NCBI RefSeq assembly: GCF_002104995.1
Contig: NW_024468331.1
Location: 1 to 39,130, forward strand
From: Linderina pennispora
Lineage: Eukaryota; Kickxellomycota; Kickxellomycetes; Kickxellales; Kickxellaceae
Direction of reading: 5' to 3'
Length of the DNA: 39,130 nucleotides
The position numbers and the translations under genes were made by a program. Position 1 is the first letter of the stretch. Every line of letters starts with the position of its first letter. The notes beneath the pieces were generated by a model. It did not search any database. It worked only from the letters and a program-made list of their open reading frames with translations, and was not told the DNA's origin. Shown here one piece after another: positions 18,072 through 27,508 of the stretch.

Positions 18072-20140
18072 CTAGTCATTTGGGTCCCAGTAGTGGATGT
18101 TTGACACGGGCACAGCGATTGAGCTAAGTTCGTGCTGCGTCGACAAGACCAGCGGCAGCGTCGGATGGAACAGATAGTGAGCACCGCTCTTCTGCTGCCC
18201 CGCGTCATCGCCCACCGCCAGCCCATCGCCGTCATTGCCCGGCGCCAGCACAAAGCGCAAGGCGCCGGTGGCCCGGTCGTAGAATTTAATGGGTGCGCTC
18301 TGCGTGACCCTGAACCTTTCAATGCCCTGGCGCATCCGGGTGCTGCATTTAAACACGACTGGGTCGAGATACGGCGAGGTCTGCAGTGTCTGCGGGGCGA
18401 CCGGCAGCAATGCCGCGGCCTTGCGCGCAGCCTGCACTGGCCCGCCCGACCGCGTCTGCCTGATCCCCGCCTGCGACGCCATGAAGGCCTCGCGCAAATA
18501 CACGTCATTGGCCAGCGACGGCGTCACGCCCACCATTGGCGCGCGGAACATGTCCATGCGCGTCTCGACCTCCTGGGCAAGCGCCAGATCCGAGGTGTCC
18601 CAGATATTGCCGAATCTGGTGGTTTCGATATCGTACTCGGCCAGCAGCGAGAACGAGTTGGCCAGATTGGCCGATAAGTTGTGCTGCGTGTGGGAGCGCG
18701 AAATGGCCGTCTGCACCGGCACAAAGCGCATCAGCAATGTGGAGCTTGTCAGGAACTGCACCCGCCACACCACCAGCCACTCGTACAGCTGGTACGTGCG
18801 GTAGAAATGCTGCGTGCCCGCCACCGACTCCCTGGCGCGCAGAAACAGCGTCGCCAGCAACCGCTGCTTCAGCCCGCTGAGCGGGGCAATCGCCAGTGAC
18901 GGCTCCAGCGACGCAAGGTTCCCGTCGGCCTCGCCGCGGCCCTGCTGCATGGTGCGCGTCACCATCATGCGGTAGTGCGGCGGGAACCGCTGCAGAGTTT
19001 GCAGGTGCAGCACAGAGATCCGCCGTGCTGCGTCCATGGTCTCTGCCGACACCGCGGTTGCCTGCAGAGGCGCAGTTGCCATGCTGGGCGATATTGTGCC
19101 CGAGGGCGGATGCCCCAGGAGTGTCTGCACGCTGGGCGAGAACGGGAAGATAAACGGCGTCTGCTCCCGGCTGCCCAGGGCGCCAGGCTCCGCGTCAGCC
19201 GTGGTGCTGGCCAGCATCAATGCTGCCTCGAGCCGCCGCTGCCGCTTGGCTGCCGGGCTCAGTTCCGCCAGCCGCGCAGTCTCTGCCCGGCGCTTCCGCT
19301 GGCACCGCAGCTCCCGTATCCGCAATTCCTCCTCGTATATGCCGTCGTCCTGGCGCGTGTACCATCCGATTTCCTGAATATCCACCAGCCGCCCTGTATC
19401 AATCTTCATCAGCCTTACGCACTGGTGCTTTAGCGACACCACGCAGAGCCGGTCCTGGTACAGACTGAGACCGTTGTGCCCGCCCAAGTATATAATGTCG
19501 TTTGGGTATTCGCGAGTATCCACAATGTTTCCTGTGCCCAATTCCACAACCAGCAGCGTCATGTCCTCCACTGCATTGACGCACGACAATGTGTTTGGAT
19601 ACACCGCCCGTGATGCTTGCTGCCCGCTATTGTTGAATGTGCTAGCAATGCCTGTGCGCCGCAATCTGGCCAAAATCAAGTACCCGTTGTCTGTGACCAA
19701 GCACACTTCGCGGTGCAGCGACTCACCCACCCCGACATAATCTCGCGCCCACGCCAGCCGGAAGAACTCACTAAACCCCTTGCTCTTATCACCTGTCCCC
19801 GCTGAGCTTGTCGATGCCCGCTGCACCCGGTATACTTGCAGCCCAGACAAATTCCGTGTGAATGCAACAAGGTACTATAAAAAGGGGAGGTGTCAGCTCG
19901 TTTCCCGCTTTTCTCTTTTCTTCTTTCCAAGCGGCAAAAATAGCGAGCGAACTTTTGCGCTGGGTATCTTACATTGCCATCGGGTGAGAACCGTCGAAAG
20001 TTGCAGTCAGGTGTCTCGATGTTGTGGATGGTGCGGTTCGGGTATACAAACGAGTACACCTGCGACTGCCGCCGCTTGCTTGTATCGCTACTTGTCTGCC
20101 GCCGCCGCAAAAGCCCTGGTAAATTTGTGTCTGGGTTCAT
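18072..20140 (-). CDS. DET1: DET1 (de-etiolated 1) homolog, CRL4 ubiquitin-ligase component
   Basis: By family, DET1 binds DDB1 and a COP10-type E2 variant and tunes CUL4 ubiquitin ligases on chromatin. Exon 1 (19973-20140, 56 codons) and exon 2 (18072-19874) are joined across a 98-bp intron to give about 656 residues. Matching the animal protein are the N-terminal LLRRRQTSS, the VYPNRTIHNIETPDCNFRRF-SPDGN-YLVAFTRN block spanning the splice, REVCLVTDNGYLIL, LVVELGTGNIVDTREY, GGHNGLSLYQDRLCVVSL with IDTGRLVDIQEIGW, and near the end SPYLDPVVF, IKFYDRATGALRF and HYLFHPTLPLVLS. A basic insert (about 195-225, RELRCQRKRRAETARL) enlarges it relative to the animal form of about 550 residues. The start at 20140 is chosen because homology begins at once; an in-frame upstream ATG at 20227 would add a hydrophobic extension and is less likely. 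The frame is clean. Confidence 0.88.
19875..19972 (-). other. DET1 intron (98 bp)
   Basis: Donor GTAAGA directly after SPDGN and acceptor TATAG before TACCTTGTT. Splicing restores the conserved FSPDGxYLVAF motif, confirming both ends. Confidence 0.9.
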
Positions 20141-20479
20141 TAGGCCGAAGTGAAAAAGAGAATAGAGACGTCGTATTAGTATCCAGGAAAAGTACAGGGA
20201 AAGTATACTGGCCAGAGGGAGAAACAAGAAAAAAGGTGGCGACTGGCAGAAAGCCTCGCAAAGCGACTCTTGCCGCCTTCGGATTACTGATTCTGATCAC
20301 ATCATCCACGGCTCGCAATCCAACAAGAGATGAGGACATGTATTTCCGGATATCCCCTCCTCCTTGGCACATGTCGGAACGTACTGGACACACAAAATTA
20401 CTTCAAAAAGAAATATATCCTATGAATACTAATCATTACAGCAAAAAGAAGAGGGGAAAGGGGGACGATATCTCAATGT
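20141..20479. other. Intergenic, 339 bp
   Basis: 5' flank of DET1 and 3' flank of the YdcZ-family gene, both on the minus strand. No gene or clear TATA box. Confidence 0.5.
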
Positions 20480-21100
20480 CTACCACAGCACCATGACCAC
20501 GATGCTGGCAATGAGAATCAGCACGCCCAGGGCCCGCCAAATCGACAGCTTGCGCTTGGGCATGTGCAGCCAGCCAAAATGGTCAATCACGCATGCAGTG
20601 ATAAGCTGCGCGCCCACCACAATGCCCAGAACCTCGGCGGGACCCAGCCTGACCAGTGCCAGCGTGTTCAGCACGACAAACAATACGCCCCACACGAACC
20701 CCGACCACTCCCACCAGTCCGCCGACTTGAGCTCGGCCATCGTCGTCTTGTGGAAAAACATATAATCGACAATCGCCATAGCAGACATCACTACCATGCC
20801 CACGCCTTGGCAGATAAACGACGTAAAATATCCGTCCGTCAGCACTGCCAGCCGGCTGTTGGCGCCCGCCTGGATGCCAAGCGCCGCCCCGGCCGCAATC
20901 AGGATCACGTAGTCGAGCAGGGCGCCGGCGCTGAAAAACCGCCGGATGAAGTCCCTGGTATTAAAGTGCCTTTGCTGGCCTGAAGATGCCAGGACCGTTG
21001 CTGAGTCGCTGACTGTCGCCTTGCCCGGTGTCTCGATCGATCCCTCATTGTCGAGCTTTGCCGGCACCGATCCGACGCTGGTGGTGGGGCTGTCCATCAA
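20480..21100 (-). CDS. DMT-superfamily YdcZ-like (DUF606) membrane protein
   Basis: 206-residue membrane protein. About 60 hydrophilic residues are followed by five predicted helices: LLDYVILIAAGAALGIQAGA, the segment around FTSFICQGVGMVVMSAMAIV, WSGFVWGVLFVVLNTLALV, AEVLGIVVGAQLITACVI and ALGVLILIASIVVMVL. The pattern GIQAGANSRL in the first helix, and PAEVLGIVVGAQL followed by DHFGWL, is characteristic of the YdcZ/DUF606 branch of the drug/metabolite transporter superfamily. That branch is best known from bacteria as short five-helix units. A fungal copy could be ancient or acquired by transfer; its codon use looks like its neighbours. A TATA box lies 169-176 bp upstream. Substrate unknown. 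Confidence 0.8.
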   Translation of the reverse strand: MMDSPTTSVGSVPAKLDNEGSIETPGKATVSDSATVLASSGQQRHFNTRDFIRRFFSAGALLDYVILIAAGAALGIQAGANSRLAVLTDGYFTSFICQGVGMVVMSAMAIVDYMFFHKTTMAELKSADWWEWSGFVWGVLFVVLNTLALVRLGPAEVLGIVVGAQLITACVIDHFGWLHMPKRKLSIWRALGVLILIASIVVMVLW

Positions 21101-21542
21101 GGGGAGATGCTATTGATAGGGGGGGGGAAACGAGTGAATAAGAGCCCTGCGGGGACAAGCTGTGTGCTAGCTATGGCGATAGCTAAAAGACGGCAAAGCA
21201 AAATGATAAACGTACATCTTGTTAAACTTTTAAGAAAGAAAAGGTTGGAAAGAGGTGTGGTGTGAAAATTTTTATACCTCCTCCCAGCAGTCAGTGCGCC
21301 AGACTCCTCCGTTTGCACGATAAAGGCTCTTTTTCGGTGCTGGCTGGGCGCTGAGTGGTGCGGCCAGTTCGGATCGCTCCAGTGTAACCGTCCCCAAACA
21401 CTCGACGTATTTAAGCAATACTCCGGGAGACGGAAAAAAATTGTTGAGAGCGTGCGAAGGAAATGTGATCTTGAGCTAGAGCCAAACCACACTGGATCGA
21501 TCCAGCCAGTGTGCTGTTGGAAAAGTACCAGATGGGGCAACC
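21101..21542. other. Intergenic, 442 bp, promoter side of the YdcZ-like gene
   Basis: Holds a TATAAAAA on the minus strand and the 3' flank of the aldehyde dehydrogenase gene. No coding frame of note. Confidence 0.55.
21269..21276 (-). promoter_or_regulatory. TATA box of the YdcZ-like gene
   Basis: TATAAAAA on the minus strand about 170 bp upstream of the ATG at 21100. Confidence 0.45.
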
Positions 21543-23030
21543 TTAGCTCATCCACGACGCTTCCTTTGCGGCTGCCCACTTGGTGGTGATCTTGCGGCGA
21601 TAAGAGAAGAACTCGATGCCGCCGTCGCCGGTGATATCGCCGAAGCCAAACTTGCTGCGGTTGATGCCGCCGAACGAGAACGGCTCGCGCGGGACCGGCA
21701 CGCCAATATTGACGCCAATCATGGCAGCCTGGAACCGCTGCGAGAAGTACTCGGCAGCGCCGCCCGACTGCGTATAGACACAGGCGGCATTGCCGTAGGT
21801 GTTTGCGTTCTCGACCCTCAGCGCCTCGTCAGCACTGGCCACCTGCAAAATGGACAGCACGGGACCAAAGATCTCGAAATGCATGGCAGTGTCGTTGGCG
21901 GAGTTCTGGCGGATCACGGTCGGACCCACCCAGAACCCGCCGGACATCTGGCTCTGTGCACTGAATGCCTCGGAGATCCGCCCATCGAGCAGGATTTGGG
22001 CGCCTTCGGTCTTAGCACCGGAAATGGCGCTGCAGATCCGGTCGACGGCCTGCTGGTCGATCACCGGGCCCATGGCGCGCGCATCGCTGTTGCTACCCGG
22101 CTTCAGCTGGCTGGCCTTGGCCACAATGCGGCGGATCAGCTCCGGCTGGTCGCCAACTACCAGGAGCACGCTGGCAGCCATGCAGCGCTCGCCAGCGCAT
22201 CCCGTGAACGAATTGACCACGTCCTGGGCCGTCAGCTCAATGTCGCAGTCGGGCAGCGCTACCAGGCAGTTCTTTGCGCCGCCCAGAGCCAGCACACGCT
22301 TGTTCAGACGGGTTCCACGCCAATGCACCTGCTCGGCAATGGCCGAAGTGCCGACAAACGTCACGGCAGCCACATCCGGGTGCTCCAGCAATGCCGCCGC
22401 CGCATCCTTGTCGCCATGCACGATGTTGAGCACACCCGCAGGCAGAATCGGCTTCGCCAGCTCGGCCACACGCGTCATGGTCAGCGGCACCTTCTCCGAG
22501 GGCTTCAGCACATACGTGTTGCCCATGCCCAGAGCAATCGGGATGGCCCAGAACGGCACCATGAAGGGGAAGTTGAACGGCACGATGCCGCCCACCACGC
22601 CCAGGGCGACCCGCTCGTCGCGGCATAGGATCCCCGAGCTGACGTACTCGTTCTTGCCCTGCACCAGCTGCGGCAGGCTTAGCGCGTACTCGAGCGTCTC
22701 CAGGCCCTTGGACACATCGCCGATGGCCTCGGTCTTGTTCTTGCCGTGCTCCCGCACCACAAGGTCTGCCAGCTCGTCGGTATGCGACTTGAGCTCGTTG
22801 TACAAGGCCAGCAGGTATGCCGACCGTGCCTTGAATGTCAGGCTGGACCACTTGGGGAATGCTGCCTTGGCCGACTCCACCGCCTGTGCCATGTCTGCCG
22901 AGGTCGACAGCGGCACATAGGCGATCGTCTCGCCTGTGTGCGGAGTCGTCACCGCCAGAGTGCTGGCGCTTGAGGCTGCCTGTGCCTGGTTTCCGATAAA
23001 GTTCTTGAGAAGAGGCAGGTTGCTCGACAT
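21543..23030 (-). CDS. Methylmalonate-semialdehyde dehydrogenase-like aldehyde dehydrogenase (ALDH6 type)
   Basis: By family, oxidises methylmalonate or malonate semialdehyde to propionyl- or acetyl-CoA with NAD+ and CoA, at the end of valine, thymine and beta-alanine breakdown. 495 residues, full-length. Visible motifs: GVVGGIVPFNFPFMVPFW (144-161), LKPSEKVP (175-182), VTFVGTSAIAEQ (223-234) and the catalytic Cys283 in GCAGERCMAAS. The usual ALDH general-base Glu (LELGG) is absent: the sequence reads LALGGAKNCLV (248-258). This is typical of the CoA-acylating MMSDH branch and argues against ordinary hydrolytic ALDHs. The N-terminus (MSSNLPLLKNFIGNQ) starts right at the fold with no mitochondrial presequence, unlike the animal enzyme, so it may be cytosolic or peroxisomal. 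Single exon, clean frame. Confidence 0.85.
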   Translation of the reverse strand: MSSNLPLLKNFIGNQAQAASSASTLAVTTPHTGETIAYVPLSTSADMAQAVESAKAAFPKWSSLTFKARSAYLLALYNELKSHTDELADLVVREHGKNKTEAIGDVSKGLETLEYALSLPQLVQGKNEYVSSGILCRDERVALGVVGGIVPFNFPFMVPFWAIPIALGMGNTYVLKPSEKVPLTMTRVAELAKPILPAGVLNIVHGDKDAAAALLEHPDVAAVTFVGTSAIAEQVHWRGTRLNKRVLALGGAKNCLVALPDCDIELTAQDVVNSFTGCAGERCMAASVLLVVGDQPELIRRIVAKASQLKPGSNSDARAMGPVIDQQAVDRICSAISGAKTEGAQILLDGRISEAFSAQSQMSGGFWVGPTVIRQNSANDTAMHFEIFGPVLSILQVASADEALRVENANTYGNAACVYTQSGGAAEYFSQRFQAAMIGVNIGVPVPREPFSFGGINRSKFGFGDITGDGGIEFFSYRRKITTKWAAAKEASWMS

Positions 23031-23371
23031 GTTTGAGTGATATAGATTGAGACTTGGGCTGTATGAGAAAGAAGTATGCAGAAGAGAAGAGTGGTGTAGT
23101 CTTGTCAGCAGACATGTCGCCTATATCGTGCAGCCCACTCGTCTGCCCGCCCGCCTGCGTGCAGAGCGACTCATGTCATGTGGCCAAACAGCAATAGTAG
23201 ATTTCTAGTAGTTGTCTCTGCAGCCAGGCAAAAAAGGGCTCTCCTGCTCGGACAACAAAGCAGCGCGCCACCTCCATGCGCAACTGTCCCTGAGCCGCGC
23301 ATATTTGCAACGTAATTGCAACGTAATTGCAACGTAGTGCGAGAAAATAGTAGATTATGAAATGGAAAAAA
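23031..23371. other. Intergenic, 341 bp, promoter side of the MMSDH-like gene
   Basis: 3' flank of importin-beta 5 and 5' flank of the aldehyde dehydrogenase, both on the minus strand. Contains the triple 11-bp repeat at 23305-23337; otherwise featureless. Confidence 0.6.
23305..23337. repeat. Three tandem copies of TTGCAACGTAA (11 bp)
   Basis: TTGCAACGTAA, TTGCAACGTAA, TTGCAACGTAG in direct succession, about 275-307 bp upstream of the MMSDH-like start. The 11-bp period is close to one helical turn, so bound proteins would sit on one face of the DNA. It is a candidate upstream activating array. Confidence 0.75.
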
Positions 23372-26300
23372 TTAGAGATAGTTCTTCTCCTGCAGCGCCT
23401 GCTGCTGCTCGGGTGGGATCTCGGTCCACAGCGCCGCCTTGACAGAGTCGTCGAGCGACCCGATGGTCTTCTTCATCGCCTCGACCATCGCCGCCTCCAG
23501 CTGCTGCTCGAACGAGCACACCGCCAGGCCCTCAGCCAGCACCTTGACCAGGTGCTTGACCGCCACAGGGTCGTTGCCGCGCAGCAGCAGGTCCGGCTGC
23601 TCGCTCAGGATCTGCAGCAGATAGCTGTACGTGCCAGGGGCCTCCTCCTCGTCATTGGAGATGGGCAGCGCCTGGAACCACGCCTGCAGCACGCCCTGGG
23701 CGTCGGGCAGCTTGCCAGAGTGCGCGCGCAGCAGCTTGGCAATCGCCGCCACAGCGTTCTCGGTGGCATAGACGTTCTCCTCGCTGCGCGCGTTCGGGCT
23801 GCTGATGACAGCCAGCAGCGAGGGAAGCCCGACGCTGACCAGGAACTCGAGATAGGCGTCGCCGCCATACTGGGCCATGATTCCAATGCCGTAGGCGGCG
23901 GCCTGGCGCAGGTCAGGCGCACTGTCCTGCTGCACTGCAGTAATGATGGGCTGCAAAAAGTCGCCGGCAACCTGCCACGACGCAGGCCCGCCAAACTCGA
24001 CCAGGTCGTCGAACACACAGATCGCCCACTGGCGAGCCGACGAGTCCTGCTCTGCCAGGTACTTGTGGGCGACGTGCAGCAGCGGCTGCGTGAACTGCAG
24101 GTACTTCACGCCGTGTGTCTTGAGCACCGCGTGCACCGCCTTGGCCACCTCGTCGATCGTCAGGCCCTCAATCAGCTCCTCCTCGGCCAGCTGCTCCTCG
24201 TCGTCCTCGTCGAGCTCCTGCGCCTTGCGCGCCTCCTCGCGGTCCTTCATGCGCTGGTAGTACTTGTCCATCTGCTCAACAGCTGCCGCAGTGAAGTTGG
24301 TCATCTGCTCGTCGGTCATCGAGTTCTCGCCGACAATCTCCAGGCACTCGGCAAACGAGTTGAACAGCTGCAGCGTGAACGTATCGTCCTCCTCGTGGGC
24401 CAGCACAGAGATGTACTGCGGGCAGATCGAGCTCCACACTTGGCGAAGCGAGTCGATCTCGCCAGCCAGCTTGACCGACGCCAGGACTGGCGGCACTGCG
24501 GCGGCCGCAGCGGTGCGCACGCCCTCGTGGAAGTAGAACTTGAACAGCGGGATCAGAATCTCCAGAATCTCGGCCGCATACGACACAAAGTTGGCGCCCA
24601 TGTCCTTGGCGTACGAGATGATCAGCTCAACCGCAGTGCACTTCTCTTCCAGCGTGCTGGTCTTGATGCCGATCTGCTGCCCGCCAAAGCTGGCAAACTC
24701 CCAGCCGTCCTCGGCCGAGTAGTTGGCCTCTGCGTCCTCGCCAGACTCCAGGATCGCAAAGTCGGGCTGCAGCTTGGCCGAGGCGATCAGCGGCGGCATC
24801 ACAACAGGCAGAATCGGCGCGAAATCGGCGCCCATGATCTTGCACAGGCGCGCCCATGCCGCCTGCAGGTAGCTGGCCTGGGGATCATCCGGGTCGGTGA
24901 CCGACTGCTGCGTGGCAGTCAGCAGCTCAATGAACCGCTTGGCATCCGGCGAGAACACCTCCATGCCAACGGCCAGCGCAATGAAGGTCGCGCACTCCAT
25001 GGCCTTTCCGCGCAGCAGGCGGTGCTCGACGTCGGTGGCCTGCTCCAGCACATTGAGCAGCATGGGCATGATAGTGCCATAGTACTTCTTGAACCGCTCC
25101 TGCGCATTGTCCGCAAGGGTGGCAATGGTCGTGATCGCCTGCTCCTGCACGTACCGCTTGTTGGACTCGAGCATCAGCATCAGGCGCTGGAACAGAGTGT
25201 CCAGGTACGGGTCCAGCACGCGCTTGTTGGCCTCCTCGGCAAAGTTGACCATTGCCGCAGCAGCGTGCGTCTGGACACGCGGGTTGGCCGCGTCCTCCAT
25301 TGTCGGGATCAGGCTCGACAGGACCAGCTGGTGGTGCTGCTCCTGCAGCGTGGGCGCATAGTCAGTGGCCATCTGCCCGATGCAGTTGCACACAGCGTAG
25401 CGGACGCGGGGATGCGGGTCCTGGAAGTACGGCACAATCAGCTCCAGGATCTTCTGCAGCTCATGGCGCATGATCTTGTAGCAGCCCTCGCCAATCGACG
25501 AAATGGCCATCAGCGCAGCGTGGCGCTGGCTCCACTCCTGCGAGCCCAGCATCTGCGGAATAAAGTTGAACGCAATCGGCAGCAGCTGCTTCCCGCCCAG
25601 CGCAATCGCCAGACGGTCCATCGACTGCTCGCCGAAAACGTAGTTCTCGTCATTGTCGCTGTCCTCCAGTGTGTCCGTGGTGTACCACTCCGGCTCCTCC
25701 TCGATGCTGCTCATCATCTGCATGCACACCGGCACGATCGACTGGCAGAACTGCGTGTTCTTGCGGCACATGCCCGGCGACGACTCGGCCAGCGTCACCA
25801 GCAGCTCAATCGCTGTTTGCCGTGTTGCGTTCTCAAACTCGTCGTTCTTGCCGATCTCGGTCGAGAAGGTGATCAGGTTGCTCAGCACGCTGCGGAACAG
25901 CTTCGGCGACTCCTCCGCGGGCTCGATCAGTGCCGACAGTGCCTCGACCAGGTTGGCTTCGTCCTTGTCGCGCAGCAGGGGCTCCAGAACGCTGAGCATG
26001 TGGGGCACCATCGTGGCCAGCGCCAGGCGCTGCTTATCGTCGGCAGACAGGATATATGCCACTGCCGCCTTCAGCGCAGCCAGGCGCACGCTGGCGTCCG
26101 AGTCCTGGAAGGCGCCGATGAACGCGCTGTTGACAGCATCAGCCGGCTGCTTGGCCAGCAGGTACGGGCACAGGCTGAAGATGCGGTATGCGCTCTCGCG
26201 AAGCAGCGCATTGCCGTCCTGGGCGCAGGAGTACAGCGCAGGCAGCAGATCCGGCCACTCGCCCTGGGCTAAAGAAATCAACACAAATAACAATGCAATT

Positions 26301-26926
26301 GTTGAGCGGTGCAGTTGTAATACGCATCCGGTTTTGTTTTGGCTTTTCTTTTCTGGGCAATCCGTGCCTGGAATTCATGGCTGCAGCGATGGCTCGAGTG
26401 TCAATGGAAAAGGCCCGCCTGAAAGCAGGTTGGCCTGCCACTCAAGATTCTCGCCCCTCCATCCCCCAAACAAGAACAGCGCTGCTGTGGCAAGCAGCAC
26501 AGCAAAAAGCCTTTCTCGCCAGTACTAACCTTCGTCGTTGTTGATGTCGGCGATGGTGTCGCACACCTTGTGCCGGGCTGACCGGTCAGTCTCGTCGCAC
26601 AAGGCACCAAGCAGCTCGCCCTTGACGCTGGCACGCACATCGGCCGACACCTTGCTCCACACCGTGTACGCGTCCTCCTTGCTGTCAGTTCCAGGGGCAT
26701 CCTGCAGCGCAATGCGGCGCAGCAGCACCGACGCGAAAGCACGGGCCTGCGCATCGGGCGCCTGGTGGATCAGGTAGGCAAGACTGCCCACCACCACCTG
26801 CGGCTGGGTCATAACCCACTCGTTGGTCAGCGCGGCCTCGGCCTGCGTGCGCTCCGTGTTGTCAGACGACATGAGGCTGCCCATCAGGGTCTGCAGCTGT
26901 GCAGCTGACTGAGAAAACTGGCTCAT
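23372..26926 (-). CDS. Importin-beta 5 (karyopherin-beta 3, Kap121/Pse1/IPO5 family)
   Basis: Nuclear import receptor carrying ribosomal proteins, histones and other cargoes through the pore with RanGTP. Exon 1 (26530-26926) and exon 2 (23372-26268) are joined across a 261-bp intron in phase 1 to give 1,097 residues, essentially the length of animal IPO5 and yeast Kap121. The N-terminus (LQTLMGSLMSSDNTERTQAE) and ASVLLRRIAL are typical of importin-beta proteins. HEAT repeats continue throughout: WPDLLPALYSCAQD right after the splice, then PHPRVRYAVCNCIGQMATD, HAAAAMVNFAEE and YVQEQAITTIATLAD. An acidic loop (LDEDDEEQLAEEELIE, about residue 890) is also as in IPO5. The frame is clean over 2.9 kb. 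It is divergent from TOP2, sharing about 580 bp of promoter DNA. Confidence 0.93.
26269..26529 (-). other. Intron of the importin-beta 5 gene (261 bp)
   Basis: Donor GTTAGT after AACGACGAAG and acceptor TTTCTTTAG before CCCAGGGCGAG. Joining restores NDEGxWPDLLP, the conserved first-HEAT context. It is the longest intron found in the window. Confidence 0.85.
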
Positions 26927-27508
26927 TTTTGTTTGGTGCTTGGAGAGGAGAAATGTCGCTTAACAGCTGTGAAATGTACAAGGAAGAGAAAATGTATATA
27001 AATTTTGAGCGTAGGAGCAAGTGCAGAAGAATGGCCCTTTCCTAGCGTACACTGGTTTGGTGTTCCGGCAAAGCCTACGTCAAAAGATAATATAATGGAA
27101 GTTGGTAAGGAGTGCTTGGAGCGAGAAGGAAAAAGAAAGGGGATCTCGGTCGCCTTCGGCCGCATGTCCTGCTGCTATGACTGGAGGCATACATATTCGC
27201 CCCTCGAGTAAAATTTTTTACCTTCAACATAGTCGCCTATCATCCTCAAAAAAAGCTGATCTGCAGGGAGTAAACTTGATGTTTGTTGATTTCTGAGACC
27301 GGATTGAATTGGGCAGCGCGAACGCTACTGGGCGCTCGGGAAAGTGGTAAACACTACATGCAGCCTTGGAATGGACTTTTTTGCGGAGAGACCGCTAGAA
27401 GGCAAGCATTGCCACCTGCAACTGACTGTCGCCGGTGTTTCTCTTCCTTGGATATTTTTTCTTTGCTTTAACTCTGCTTTTTTTTCCCCTTCCTTTTTCG
27501 CTCTGACA
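26927..27508. promoter_or_regulatory. Divergent promoter region between importin-beta 5 and TOP2
   Basis: 582 bp separate the two start codons. TATATAAA at about 26995-27003 lies about 70 bp from the importin start and may serve it. A long T/C-rich run (about 27460-27500) sits just before the TOP2 ATG. No gene is seen inside. Confidence 0.5.

Noticed and set aside
23357-26272. 971-codon open frame on the + strand, antisense to the importin gene
   Set aside because: It mirrors exon 2 of importin-beta 5 almost exactly and stops at its intron. Its Leu/Arg/Gln/His-rich content is the expected shadow of G/C-ending codons in HEAT repeats, with no domain of its own.
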